From NCBI RefSeq assembly GCF_001280065.1, contig NZ_LGEA01000104.1, positions 1 to 64,000 on the forward strand: DNA of 64,000 nucleotides, read 5' to 3'. A program made the translations under genes and the position numbers. The stretch is from Streptomyces sp. NRRL B-1140. Lineage in GTDB: Bacteria; Actinomycetota; Actinomycetes; Streptomycetales; Streptomycetaceae. The notes under the pieces are model-generated. The model did no database searches, had not been told where the DNA came from, and was given only the letters and a program-made list of their open reading frames with translations. Shown here piece by piece: positions 1 through 8,564 of this stretch; the first letter of the stretch is position 1, and the number at the start of each line of letters is the position of its first letter.

Positions 1-1
1 G

Positions 2-973
2 ACCATCGTCGCCCCCCTGCACACCCCGCCCGGTGGCTCCCCGGTGCCGCCCCCGGCCCCGGCGCCCGCGCCCTACGGTCAGCCCGGCCAGCAGCCGCCG
101 CCATACGGCCAGGTTCCCGGCCAGACGGCTTCGCCGCCGCCCGGTTACGGTCAGCCCCAGGCCCCTCATGCGCCACAGGCGCCCCACGCCCCGGGCCCGC
201 CCCCCGGCTACGGCCAGCCCACGCCGCCCCCGGGCTACGGCCAGCAGCAGCCGCCGGTCGGGCAGGCACCCTACGGAGCCCCGCAGGGTGCCCCGCAAGG
301 CGCTCCCCAGGGCCCCGGTGTGTCCGCCGCGCTCCAGCAGTTCAAGGAGACCCCCACCGGGCAGCGCTGGACGCAGCAGAACAAGAAGCTCGTCCGCGTC
401 GACCTCGGCATCGGCGGACAGCCCGTACTGGCCCGGCAGGGCAGCATGGTGCTCTACCAGGGCAAGGTCGACTTCAGCTACAAGGGCGCCGGCTTCGCCG
501 GCCGGATCGTGGGCAACGCGACCGGCCAGGAGATGCAGCTGATGCGCTGTACCGGCCAGGGGCAGGTGTTCCTCGCCGAGAACTCGACCATGCTGCACCC
601 CCTGGAGCTGCAGGGCGACGCCGTCTGCGTCTCCGCCGAGAACGTCCTCGCCTTCGACGAGAGCCTCACCTACGAGGTCCGCCGCATCGAGGGCCACGGC
701 ATCCCCGGTGGCGCGCTGTTCACCATGCAGTTCCAGGGCACCGGCACCATCGTCGTGAAGACGCACGGCACGCCCGTGGTGCTGCCGGTCACCCCCACCA
801 CGTTCGCCGACTGCAACGCCGTGGTCGCCTGGTCGGCCGCCGCCCAGGTCGTCGTCTCCAGCCAGGTGCGGATGCGCCGCAACGCCTACCCCGGTGACAC
901 GGGGGAGAGCGTCAACCTCCAGTTCCGGGGAGCGCCCGGCAACTTCATCGTCGTCCAGCCGTACGAGGTCTGA
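2..973 (+). CDS. AIM24-family protein with Pro/Gly/Gln-rich linker (5' end outside window)
   Basis: The reading frame is open from the window edge, so the true start lies upstream; a GTG at 44 is in frame but has no convincing ribosome-binding site. About 100 residues of a disordered Pro/Gly/Tyr/Gln-rich linker with repeated PPPGYGQP units precede a roughly 200-residue beta-rich AIM24 (DUF124) domain containing LARQGSMVLYQGKVDF and GTGTIVVKTHG. AIM24 proteins form tryptophan-RNA-binding-attenuator-like beta folds; their bacterial role is unknown. Such linkers in Streptomyces often join to an N-terminal TerD domain, but that part would be outside the window. It is the first of three tandem paralogues, 11 nt before the next. 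Confidence 0.8.
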   Translation, partial: TIVAPLHTPPGGSPVPPPAPAPAPYGQPGQQPPPYGQVPGQTASPPPGYGQPQAPHAPQAPHAPGPPPGYGQPTPPPGYGQQQPPVGQAPYGAPQGAPQGAPQGPGVSAALQQFKETPTGQRWTQQNKKLVRVDLGIGGQPVLARQGSMVLYQGKVDFSYKGAGFAGRIVGNATGQEMQLMRCTGQGQVFLAENSTMLHPLELQGDAVCVSAENVLAFDESLTYEVRRIEGHGIPGGALFTMQFQGTGTIVVKTHGTPVVLPVTPTTFADCNAVVAWSAAAQVVVSSQVRMRRNAYPGDTGESVNLQFRGAPGNFIVVQPYEV

Positions 974-984
974 GGGAGCCCGTC

Positions 985-1665
985 ATGACACAGCAACTCG
1001 CGGGCCACGCCCCCGCACCCGTCACCGCCCGCATGGAGAACCACGGCAACCACATGCTGAAGGTGGCCATGCAGACCGGGAACGACCTCTTCGCGCGCGT
1101 GGGGTCGATGGTCGCCTACGAGGGGTTCGTGCAGTACGAGCCCAACCCGCCGGCCGTACGCCAGATCGCCAAGGACTGGCTCACCGGTGAGGGCGCGCCC
1201 CTGATGAAGTGCTCCGGCGACGGTCTGCTCTACCTCGCCGACTACGGGGCGAACGTCGTCGTCATCAATCTCAACGGCGACGGAATCTCGGTCAACGCCA
1301 CCAATCTGCTGGCCTTCGACGCCCACCTCACCTGGGGCGTGGAGCGGGTCAAGGGCCTGGCGAAGTTCGCCGGACAGGGCCTGTGGAACACCAAGATCTC
1401 CGGGCAGGGCTGGGTCGCGCTGACCTCCCGGGGCAAGCCCATCGTCGTCGACTGCGGAGGCGGCGAGGACGAGACCTACGTCGACCCCGACGCGCTCGTC
1501 GCCTGGTCCCCGAACCTCAAGGTGAAGGGCAAGCGCAGCTTCCGCGCGCAGTCGCTGATCGGCCGCGGCAGCGGCGAGGCCTACCAGATGGCCTTCTCCG
1601 GTCAGGGCATCGTCGTCGTCCAGCCCAGCGAGGACAGTACCGACCGCCTCCGGGTCCGGGGCTGA
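985..1665 (+). CDS. AIM24-family protein, second paralogue
   Basis: A 226-residue protein that is almost entirely an AIM24 domain, without the linker of the first paralogue. Recurring family segments are FARVGSMVAYEGFVQY, LYLADYGANVVVINLNGDG, LLAFDAHLTWGVERVKG and a C-terminal GQGIVVVQPSE. No signal peptide or membrane helix is seen, so it is probably cytoplasmic. The ATG follows a GGGAG ribosome-binding site. It sits 11 nt after the first paralogue and 16 nt before the third, so the three are almost certainly one operon. No function can be assigned beyond the family. Confidence 0.88.
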   Translation: MTQQLAGHAPAPVTARMENHGNHMLKVAMQTGNDLFARVGSMVAYEGFVQYEPNPPAVRQIAKDWLTGEGAPLMKCSGDGLLYLADYGANVVVINLNGDGISVNATNLLAFDAHLTWGVERVKGLAKFAGQGLWNTKISGQGWVALTSRGKPIVVDCGGGEDETYVDPDALVAWSPNLKVKGKRSFRAQSLIGRGSGEAYQMAFSGQGIVVVQPSEDSTDRLRVRG

Positions 1666-1681
1666 GGGGGAGCCACACGTC

Positions 1682-2437
1682 ATGCAGAGCCCGATCTTCG
1701 CCTACAACGAGCAGCAGACCCAGGAGCGCTGGAGCCTGCAGAACAAGCAGATGCTGCGCGTCACCCTGGAAGGCCACGACGACGTCCTGGCCCGCAAGGG
1801 CACCATGGTCGCCTATCAGGGGCTCGTCGAGTTCGACGCCGAGTTCCAGACCAACCAGCAGTCACGTGCCCGTGCGCAGACCGGTGAGGGTCTCGACCTG
1901 ATGCGCTGTCACGGGCAGGGCACGGTCTACCTCGCCAACCTCAAGCAGCACGTGCACGTCATGGACGTGGACCAGGACGGCCTCACCGTCGACAGCAGCT
2001 ACGTGCTGGCGATGGATTCCTCCCTGCACCACGAGGTCATCGCCGTGGACAGCCTGTACGGCATCTCCGGCTCCGGGAAGTACCAGCTCAACATCTCGGG
2101 CCGGGGCAAGGTCGCCCTGATGACCTCCGGGATGCCGCTGCTGATGCAGGTGACGCCCGACAAGTACGTCAACTGCGACGCCGACGCGATCGTCGCCTGG
2201 TCGACGAGCCTGCGGGTGCAGATGCAGGCCCAGACGCACTCCTCCGGGGTGTGGCGGCGCCGCGGCAGCACCGGTGAGGGCTGGGAGCTGAGCTTCATGG
2301 GCACCGGCTACGCGCTGGTCCAGCCCAGCGAGCTGCTGCCGCCGCAGGGCGCGCAGATCGGCTCGGGCCTCGCCGCGCAGTACGGCATGGGCCAGCAGGG
2401 GGCGCGGGGGCAGAACCAGGGCAACGTCTGGAGCTGA
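1682..2437 (+). CDS. AIM24-family protein, third paralogue
   Basis: A 251-residue AIM24 protein with the same conserved blocks (VLARKGTMVAYQGLVEF, VYLANLKQHVHVMDVDQDG, LAMDSSLHHEVIAV, GTGYALVQPSEL) plus a short Gly/Gln-rich tail ending NQGNVWS. The ATG has GGGGGAG upstream. It closes the three-gene AIM24 operon and is followed by an intergenic repeat and a strong bidirectional terminator. The three copies are clearly diverged, which points to an old duplication with possible subunit specialisation rather than recent amplification. Confidence 0.88.
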   Translation: MQSPIFAYNEQQTQERWSLQNKQMLRVTLEGHDDVLARKGTMVAYQGLVEFDAEFQTNQQSRARAQTGEGLDLMRCHGQGTVYLANLKQHVHVMDVDQDGLTVDSSYVLAMDSSLHHEVIAVDSLYGISGSGKYQLNISGRGKVALMTSGMPLLMQVTPDKYVNCDADAIVAWSTSLRVQMQAQTHSSGVWRRRGSTGEGWELSFMGTGYALVQPSELLPPQGAQIGSGLAAQYGMGQQGARGQNQGNVWS

Positions 2438-2511
2438 GCGCTCCGCGGGTTCGGCCGCGGGGTTCAGGGGGCGGGCGGTTTCGCCCCGGCCTCGGGTCGG
2501 CTGTGGCTGGT

Positions 2512-2534
2512 CGCGCAGTTCCCCGCGCCCCTGA
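2512..2534 (+). repeat. Dispersed intergenic repeat, copy 1
   Basis: A 23-nt string with core GCAGTTCCCCGCGCCCCTGA recurs exactly at 28471-28493 in the same orientation, again in a gene-free gap. In each copy the last bases begin a short inverted repeat (CGCCCCTGA followed by GGGGC). The motif is common in Streptomyces intergenic regions and is probably a small dispersed element or a terminator-like unit. Confidence 0.7.
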
Positions 2535-2559
2535 ACGGGGCCCGACCTCAGGAGCGAAT

Positions 2560-2593
2560 GTAAGGGGCGGCCCGCATGGTGGCCGCCCCTTAC
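2560..2593. terminator. Bidirectional hairpin between AIM24 operon and NUDIX gene
   Basis: A perfect 13-bp stem, GTAAGGGGCGGCC pairing with its complement around an 8-nt loop, lies 120 nt after the third AIM24 gene and 6 nt after the stop of the convergent NUDIX gene. It can serve both transcription units. Like many actinobacterial terminators it lacks a U tract. Confidence 0.85.
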
Positions 2594-2598
2594 ACCGT

Positions 2599-3126
2599 TC
2601 AGGTCGCGAGCCTCGCGCGTGTCGCCTCCAGAAGGCGGACCACCGACTCGTCCGCCACGTCCGGCACCTCGTCGTAGCCGAACCAGCGCACGTCGAGCGA
2701 CTCGTCGCTGATCGCGTGCGTGGCGTCCGGCGGGGCCACCACCGCGTACTGGACGTCGAAGTGCCAGTGGCACGGCGGCGGGATCGGATGCCGGTCCAGG
2801 CGCACAGGCCCGCCGGGCAGCAGGGAGAGGCCCGGGACGCCGGACTCCTCCGTCGCCTCCCGCAGGGCCGCGGCCGCGAGGGACGCGTCGCCCGGCTCGC
2901 AGTGGCCGCCCATCTGCAGCCACATCCGCAGCTTCTTGTGCAGGGTCAGCAGCACCCGGCCGCCCTCGGGGTCGATCACCAGGGAACTCGCCGTGATGTG
3001 GCCCGCGTGGCAGGCCTTCCACAGACCGTCGGGGTGCTCCGACAGATGGTCCAGATAGGCCTGCCGCAGCTCCGGCTGGTCCTCGTACCCCTTCAGTACG
3101 AGGACCACGTCGTCGTACAGGCTCAC
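2599..3126 (-). CDS. NUDIX hydrolase
   Basis: A 175-residue NUDIX-fold protein that would hydrolyse a nucleoside-diphosphate-linked substrate. The second half of the Nudix box is clear (LREATEESGV), giving the metal-binding REXXEE, while the first half reads GGHCEPGDAS with Asp instead of the usual Glu and spacing off by one, a variant seen in many actinobacterial NUDIX proteins. The substrate cannot be predicted. The start is the GTG at 3126, which overlaps the TGA of the upstream gene (GTGA), so the two are translationally coupled. The frame stays open further upstream, but that part is antisense-of-frame material inside the neighbouring gene. Confidence 0.88.
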   Translation of the reverse strand: MSLYDDVVLVLKGYEDQPELRQAYLDHLSEHPDGLWKACHAGHITASSLVIDPEGGRVLLTLHKKLRMWLQMGGHCEPGDASLAAAALREATEESGVPGLSLLPGGPVRLDRHPIPPPCHWHFDVQYAVVAPPDATHAISDESLDVRWFGYDEVPDVADESVVRLLEATRARLAT

Positions 3127-4583
3127 CCGGCGTCGTCGCCCCTGTTCTCGTCCTCGCCGTCGTCCTTCTTCCCGAGGTCGGGCTTGTCCGCCGCCTCGCC
3201 GAGCATCTTGTCCAGCTCGGAGAAGTCGATCTGCTCGCGGTGCACGAAGCCGTCCGGGTCGTCCAGGTCGGTCGCCGTCGGGAGCATGTCCGGGTGGTGC
3301 CACAGGGCGTCCCGGCCGTCGACCCCGCGCGCGTCGGTGAGCGACGCCCACAGACGGGAGGCGTCCCGCAGTCGGCGCGGGCGCAGCTCCAGGCCGATCA
3401 GCGTGGCGAACGTCTGCTCGGCCGGGCCGCCCGAGGCGCGACGGCGGCGCAGCGTCTCGCGCAGGGCGTCGGCGGACGCCAGACGGGGCTTCGCCGCGGC
3501 GTGGACCACCGCGTCGACCCAGCCCTCCACGAGCGCCAGAGCCGTCTCCAGACGGGCCAGGGCGGCCTTCTGCTCGGGCGTGTCCTCGGGCTGGAACATG
3601 CCCTGCTGCAGGGCCTCCTGCAACTGCTCCGGGTTCTGCGGGTCGAACTGGCCGACCACGTCCTCCAGCTTGGCCGTGTCGACCTTGATCCCGCGGGCGT
3701 AGCCGTCGACCGCGCCGAACAGATGCGAGCGCAGCCACGGCACATGTGCGAAGAGGCGCTGGTGGGCGGCCTCGCGCAGGGCGAGATACAGCCGCACCTC
3801 CTCCTGGGGGACGCTCAGGTCCTTGCCGAACGTCTCGATGTTCACCGGCAGCAGCGCGGCCTTGCCGGCCGGGCCGAGCGGCAGGCCGATGTCGGACGAG
3901 CCGACGACCTCACCGGCGAGCACGCCGACGGCCTGCCCGATCTGCGTGCCGAACATGGCGCCGCCCATCGAGCGCATCATGCCGATCAGCGGGCCGGCCA
4001 TGGCCTGCATCTCCTCCGGCAGGACGTCGCCCATGGCGGTGCCGACGCGCTCGGCGACCGGGTCGACCAGCTCCTTCCAGGCGGGCAGGGTGGCCTCGAC
4101 CCACTCCGCGCGGCTCCAGGCCACCGCGGAGGCGGCGCCGGAGGGCAGGGACGTGGCGTCGTCGAGCCACAGGTCGGCCAGGCGGACGGCCTCCTCGACG
4201 GACTTGCGCTCGGCGGGGCCGACGCTGGCGTCCTTGGTGCCGTCGGGACTGCCCTGGGAGACCGTCTGGCGGGCGATCTGCTTGGCCATGTCCCAGTTCA
4301 CCGGGCCGCCCTCGTAGGAGAGCATCTGGCCCAGCTGCTGGAACGCGGCGCCCAGGTCGGTGGGGTTCAGCGACCCGAACATGGCTGCGAACGGATTGTC
4401 CGCACCGGGGCCGCCAGGGCCGCCGGGGCCTTGCCCGAAGCCACCGGCTCCGGGCAGGCCGCCGAAACCGAACGGGTTGGCCGGTCCCTGACCACCACCG
4501 CTCTGCTGGTCCTTCTTCTTGCCCTCGTCGCCGTCGTCCGGCTCCTCCGGCGGAAGGCCGAATCCGAATGGGGTGTCACTCAC
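3123..4583 (-). CDS. Zincin-like metalloprotease-related protein (DUF2342 family)
   Basis: A 486-residue protein of the DUF2342/zincin-like family, conserved in actinobacteria and of unknown substrate. An acidic, Gly/Pro/Phe-rich N-terminal part (about residues 1-90, with repeated NPFGFGGLPG-type units) precedes the helical domain carrying the family signature LREAAHQRLFAHVPWL, which replaces a classical HEXXH. The start is taken at GTG 4583, preceded by GAGGAAT at proper spacing; an upstream in-frame ATG at 4646 lacks such a site. It is co-transcribed and coupled with the NUDIX gene and divergent from the SDR gene. Proteolytic activity has not been shown for this family as far as I know. Confidence 0.85.
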   Translation of the reverse strand: MSDTPFGFGLPPEEPDDGDEGKKKDQQSGGGQGPANPFGFGGLPGAGGFGQGPGGPGGPGADNPFAAMFGSLNPTDLGAAFQQLGQMLSYEGGPVNWDMAKQIARQTVSQGSPDGTKDASVGPAERKSVEEAVRLADLWLDDATSLPSGAASAVAWSRAEWVEATLPAWKELVDPVAERVGTAMGDVLPEEMQAMAGPLIGMMRSMGGAMFGTQIGQAVGVLAGEVVGSSDIGLPLGPAGKAALLPVNIETFGKDLSVPQEEVRLYLALREAAHQRLFAHVPWLRSHLFGAVDGYARGIKVDTAKLEDVVGQFDPQNPEQLQEALQQGMFQPEDTPEQKAALARLETALALVEGWVDAVVHAAAKPRLASADALRETLRRRRASGGPAEQTFATLIGLELRPRRLRDASRLWASLTDARGVDGRDALWHHPDMLPTATDLDDPDGFVHREQIDFSELDKMLGEAADKPDLGKKDDGEDENRGDDAG

Positions 4584-4775
4584 GGGATTCCTCGGCTGGT
4601 AGGGCCGCCGGTTCTTTCCGGCGGCACGGCTGCCCGACATCACCACCCAGCGTAGACACCCGGGGCGGATCGGGCCTCGGTGCTTCGCCGGCCGGCGGCC
4701 TGCGGCAGGATGGATGCCACCTGGTACGCACGCGTCGGACGCGCTCGTACTGAAGACAACCGCTGGAGACGCCCG

Positions 4776-5897
4776 GTGAGTTCCCCAGATCCGCAGGTTC
4801 GCGCAGCGCGAAACCAGTCAACCAGTTCCGCGAGTCCCGCCGCGCGCGGACCCGTCGTCGCGGTCACCGGTGCCGCGTACGGCGTCGGAGCCCTGCTCAC
4901 GGAGCAGCTGGCCGCATCCGGCGAGGTCAAGCAGGTCGTCGCCATCGACGAGCGGCGCGGCGAGTGCGCGGCGGCCCAGTGGCACATCCTGGACGTGCGG
5001 GACCCCGCCATCGCGGACAAGCTGCGCGGGAGCGACGTGGTGGTGCACCTGGCGCTGGATCTCGACCTGGAAACCGACGCGGCCGCCCGAACGGCCTACA
5101 ACGTACGGGGGACGCAGACCGTCCTGACGGCCGCCGCGGCCGCCGGAGTGCACCGGGTCGTGCTGTGCACCTCGGCGATGGTCTACGGGGCACTGCCCGA
5201 CAACGAGCTGCCGCTGTCCGAGGACGCCGAGCTGCGCGCCACAGCCGAGGCGACGGGCGTCGGCGACCTGCTGGAGATCGAACGGCTGGCGCGCCGCGCA
5301 CCCAGGGCGCACCCCGGGCTCAACGTCACCGTGGTACGGCCGGCCGTACTGGTGGGAGGCACCGACACCGCACTGACCAGGTACTTCGAGTCGCCCCGGC
5401 TCCTCGTCGTGGCCGGGTCGCGGCCCGCGTGGCAGTTCTGTCACGTCGAGGACCTGTGCAGCGCGCTGGAGTACGCCGTTCTGGAGAAGGTCGACGGGGA
5501 ACTGACCGTCGGCTGTGACGGCTGGCTGGAGCAGGAGGAGGTCGAGGAGCTCAGCGGGATCCGGCGGATGGAGCTGCCGTCGGCGGTCGCGCTGGGCGCG
5601 GCCGCGCGACTGCACCGCATCGGGCTCACGCCCTCCCCGGCCGGGGACCTGGCGTACACGATGTACCCCTGGGTGGTGAGCGGCAGCCGGCTGCACGACG
5701 CCGGGTGGCGGCCGCGGTACACCAACGAGGAGGTGCTGGCGGAACTCCTGGAGGAGGTCTCCGGCCGGCACACGGTCGCCGGACGGCGGCTGGGCCGCAA
5801 GGACGCGACGGCCGCGGGTGCCGCCGGTGCGACGGTGGCGCTGCTCGGTGCGGCGGCGGTGGTGCGGCGGGCGCGGAAGGCCCGGCGGCGGATCTAG
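4776..5897 (+). CDS. NAD-dependent epimerase/dehydratase-like SDR
   Basis: A 373-residue extended-SDR protein. The Rossmann nucleotide-binding motif is VTGAAYGVGALL (about residues 31-42), followed by strand motifs VVAIDERRG, LDVRDPA and DVVVHLAL. The usual catalytic YxxxK is not recognisable after the SAMVYG strand: the expected position reads GDLLEIERLARR, so catalysis may be lost or altered. The C-terminal 40 residues contain a hydrophobic segment (AGAAGATVALLGAAAVV) followed by basic residues, suggesting membrane attachment. The start is GTG 4776 after CTGGAGAC; the longer in-frame start at 4680 lies in the promoter region. It is divergent from the zincin-like gene. Confidence 0.82.
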   Translation: MSSPDPQVRAARNQSTSSASPAARGPVVAVTGAAYGVGALLTEQLAASGEVKQVVAIDERRGECAAAQWHILDVRDPAIADKLRGSDVVVHLALDLDLETDAAARTAYNVRGTQTVLTAAAAAGVHRVVLCTSAMVYGALPDNELPLSEDAELRATAEATGVGDLLEIERLARRAPRAHPGLNVTVVRPAVLVGGTDTALTRYFESPRLLVVAGSRPAWQFCHVEDLCSALEYAVLEKVDGELTVGCDGWLEQEEVEELSGIRRMELPSAVALGAAARLHRIGLTPSPAGDLAYTMYPWVVSGSRLHDAGWRPRYTNEEVLAELLEEVSGRHTVAGRRLGRKDATAAGAAGATVALLGAAAVVRRARKARRRI

Positions 5898-6017
5898 GGA
5901 CGCCTGCGCGTGGAGTGCCGCGGAAGGCCGCCCTGTAGGAGGCTCCAAACGGGTACGCGCGCGTGCCGGTCGATGGCTCTATTCCGTGCTGTCGGTCGGG
6001 TGCGGCACGATGGGAAC

Positions 6018-6479
6018 ATGGCAACCACGAACGATCACCCCGGTGAGCAGGCCGCGCAGGACCCGATCAAGCTGATCGGGATCCGGGACTCGGCTCTCTC
6101 CCTGGACGAGGTGTTCCGGGCCGTCGGGGACGACGCGGCCGGGGGCACCGCGCTCTTCGTGGGCACCGTGCGGAACCACGACGGGGGCGCCGGCGTCGAC
6201 GAGCTGGGGTACTCCTGCCACCCCAGCGCCGAGGCCGAGATGCGGCGCGTCGCGGAGAAGGTCACCGCCGAGTTCCCGGTGCGGGCCCTGGCGGCCGTGC
6301 ACCGCGTGGGCGACCTGCGGGTCGGGGACCTCGCCGTGGTCGTCGCCGTCTCCTGCCCGCATCGCGGAGAGGCTTTCGAGGCCTGCCGGAAGCTGATCGA
6401 CGATCTCAAGCACGAAGTGCCCATCTGGAAGCACCAGAAGTTCTCCGACGGCACCGAGGAGTGGGTGGGGGCCTGCTGA
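6018..6479 (+). CDS. moaE: Molybdopterin synthase catalytic subunit MoaE
   Basis: A 153-residue MoaE. With thiocarboxylated MoaD it inserts two sulfurs into cyclic pyranopterin monophosphate to make molybdopterin. The family blocks are present: FVGTVRNHDGG near the N-terminus, AVHRVGDLRVGD in the middle, and the catalytic lysine region LKHEVPIWKHQKFSDG near the C-terminus. The ATG at 6018 matches the usual MoaE N-terminus; the longer frame from 5910 is not used. No moaD is adjacent. It follows the SDR gene at 120 nt with its own likely promoter. Confidence 0.93.
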   Translation: MATTNDHPGEQAAQDPIKLIGIRDSALSLDEVFRAVGDDAAGGTALFVGTVRNHDGGAGVDELGYSCHPSAEAEMRRVAEKVTAEFPVRALAAVHRVGDLRVGDLAVVVAVSCPHRGEAFEACRKLIDDLKHEVPIWKHQKFSDGTEEWVGAC

Positions 6480-6611
6480 GCCCGGCAGCCCGCCGCTCCC
6501 GGAAGCCGCCTTCCGGTTGCGTAACCGCACCCCTGGCGTGAGCGTTGTCACTGCGGATCGTTAATCTGCTGATCAGTCAGTTGCGGATGCTTTAAGGGGT
6601 TGGAGGTCGGC

Positions 6612-6776
6612 ATGGCGGCACTCGCCTGGTTGCTGATTCCGCTTGTGGCTGCGATCGGCGCGGGGCTTTGGGGCAGTTGGGCCCACCGGACACGGAAGGT
6701 CCGCAACGACGGCCCGGAGCTCACCGGCTACATCCGCTTCCGCGAAGCCATGGAGAAGCCCCGCCCCGGTGCCTGA
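6612..6776 (+). CDS. Small single-pass membrane protein, 54 aa
   Basis: A short gene starting at ATG 6612 behind a strong GGAGG site (6602-6606, 5 nt spacing) and ending TGA 6774-6776. The product begins with one hydrophobic helix (ALAWLLIPLVAAIGAGLWG), then a basic and Gly/Asp-containing cytosolic tail with the segment ELTGYIRFREAME. Codon third positions are GC-rich, as in neighbours. It lies between moaE and the PDZ/Lon-type gene. I recall similar small proteins as conserved in Streptomyces, but no function is known to me. Confidence 0.75.
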   Translation: MAALAWLLIPLVAAIGAGLWGSWAHRTRKVRNDGPELTGYIRFREAMEKPRPGA

Positions 6777-6878
6777 GGGGCGAGGAACCAGCAGGTCACA
6801 AGCGTTGCAGCGGTCAGGGCCGCCCCGGACGGGCGGCCCTGACGGTGCGCTGACAGGACCGTCCCGTACTGTCGACTC

Positions 6879-7965
6879 ATGCCACGCCGCACCGCGACGA
6901 TGCTCGCCTCCACCCTGATGCTGATCGCGCTCCTGTGCGCGGGAGTGTTCATCCCCGTGCCCTACTCGGAGATGTCCCCGGGGCCGACGGTGAACACGCT
7001 GGGCGATCACGACGGCGAGCCGGTGCTGCAGATTGCGGGCCGGAAGACCTACCCGACCAGTGGCCACCTGAACATGACGACGGTCCGGGTCACGAGCGCC
7101 GACTACCGGATGAACCTGGTCGAAGCCGTCTACGGCTGGCTGGCGCACGACAACAAGGTCGTGCCGCACGAGACGCTCTACCCGGACGGCAAGACCGAGG
7201 AGCAGTCCACCCAGGAGAACGCCGAGGAGTTCAGCCAGTCCCAGGAGAGCGCCAAGGTCGCCGCCCTGAAGCAGCTGGACGTTCCGGTGAAGTCCTGGGT
7301 GATCGTCTCCACGGTCGTCAAGGGGTCCCCCGCCGAGGGCAGGCTGCACGCGGGGGATGTGATCAAGGCCGTCGACGGTACGGCGGGAGCCGGCCGACGT
7401 CGCGAAGCTCGTCACGAAGCACAAGCCGGGTCAGGAGGTCCGCTTCACGATCGTGCCGGCCAAGGAGCAGGCCGCCGCGGAGAAGGAGAAGCGGACGCCG
7501 ACCCGGACGCAGGACATCACCATGACCACCACGACGTCCGACGACACCGGTGAGAAGCGCGCCATCGTGGGGATCTCGGCCGGGACCGACCACACCTTCC
7601 CGTTCACCATCGACATCAAGCTCGCGGACGTCGGCGGACCGAGCGCCGGGCTGATGTTCGCGCTCGGCATCTACGACAAGCTCACCCCGGGCAGCCTGAC
7701 CGGGGGCACGTTCGTGGCCGGCACCGGCACGATCGACGACACCGGCAAGGTCGGGCCGATCGGCGGCATCGAGATGAAGACCGTGGGCGCGCGGGCCAAG
7801 GGCGCGAAGTACTTCCTCACGCCCGCCGACAACTGCGCGGCCGCGGCCAAGGACACCCCCGACGGTCTCACCCTGATCAAGGTGGGCACCATCAAGGACG
7901 CCCTGGGAGCCCTGAAGGACATCCGCAGCGGCGACACGGCGGACCTGCCGAAGTGCGGTAAGTAG
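6879..7965 (+). pseudogene. Secreted PDZ-Lon(S16)-type serine protease, frameshifted
   Basis: Two halves of one family protein lie in different frames. The first (from ATG 6879) has a signal/anchor segment, the N-terminal domain and the start of a PDZ domain ending DVIKAVDGTA. The second frame resumes at about 7384 with REPADVAKLVTKHKPG and continues through the Lon-like S16 domain to the TAG at 7965. The catalytic dyad is intact there: Ser in DVGGPSAGLMF and Lys in GGIEMKTVGARAKG. The shift lies near 7380-7390, where the sequence has lost 2 or 5 nt or gained 1 relative to a continuous frame. It is either a real disruption or a sequencing error; the lack of other damage favours a recent event or error. 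Confidence 0.82.
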
Positions 7966-7970
7966 CCGGG

Positions 7971-8006
7971 GGACCGCGGGGCCCGGAAGGCCGGGCCCCG
8001 CGGTCC
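7971..8006. terminator. Strong bidirectional hairpin
   Basis: A perfect 16-bp GC stem (left arm GGACCGCGGGGCCCGG) with an AAGG loop lies between the convergent protease gene (ends 7965) and the PPA1309-family gene (ends 8022). There is no U tract, as is usual in Streptomyces. Confidence 0.9.
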
Positions 8007-8021
8007 GCTCCTCGGCGGTCC

Positions 8022-8564
8022 CTACTCCTCGAACGTCGCCGCCAGCGCCTCCGCCAGTCCCGGGACCAGGTCGGAACCGGTCAGGACCTCGGTCGGGGAG
8101 TCCTTCTCGCGCAGCCGCAGGGCCGACTCACGCGTGCCGTCGCGCAGGACCGCGACCGTCATGCGGACCTCCTGGCGGTCCGGGTGTTCCGCCACCCACT
8201 TCGTGAGGGCGGCCTCGCTCAGACCCTGCGGAACCTGTGCCTCCGCGGACGGCGGCAGCATCAGGCGCTCCACGGCCAGGGCGCAGCCGGCCACCGCGTC
8301 GGGCCAGGCGATGGTGGCGAGGAACTCGTCGAGCGGCTTACCCGTTGGCACTTCGTCCTGCTCGATCGGGGTGAGGCCGGAGTTCTCCGACTCGTCCCCC
8401 AGACCGAGCCGGTCCGCGAGCGAGGGCTGTTCGGCCCGCAGCCGTGCGGTGTCGACGAGGGCGAAAAGGCGGGCTGACTGGTCCCAGCCGAGGCCGGAGA
8501 CGTACTCGTCGATCTCGAGAACGGCCCGGGTGAGCGGGTTCGCAGCCATGGGAGTGTTGGACAT
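8022..8564 (-). CDS. PPA1309-family protein
   Basis: A 180-residue soluble protein of the actinobacterial PPA1309 family, of unknown function. Typical segments are VLEIDEYVSGLGWDQSARLF, LFALVDTARLR and the C-terminal TGSDLVPGLAEALAATFEE. No catalytic motif, signal peptide or membrane segment is visible. The start is ATG 8564 with AGGA upstream; a GTG two codons earlier is too close to that site. It is divergent from the UPF0182 gene and shares the 8565-8716 promoter region, an arrangement I recall as common in Streptomyces. Confidence 0.85.
   Translation of the reverse strand: MSNTPMAANPLTRAVLEIDEYVSGLGWDQSARLFALVDTARLRAEQPSLADRLGLGDESENSGLTPIEQDEVPTGKPLDEFLATIAWPDAVAGCALAVERLMLPPSAEAQVPQGLSEAALTKWVAEHPDRQEVRMTVAVLRDGTRESALRLREKDSPTEVLTGSDLVPGLAEALAATFEE

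Noticed and set aside
2599..3738. Longer NUDIX protein of 379 residues
   Set aside because: The extra N-terminal half overlaps the zincin-like gene in another frame and is Arg/Gly/Ala-rich; the GTG at 3126 coupled by GTGA is the natural start.
6850..6872. -35/-10 pair (CTGACA ... TACTGT) before the PDZ-Lon gene
   Set aside because: The spacer is only 11 nt, too short for a functional promoter.
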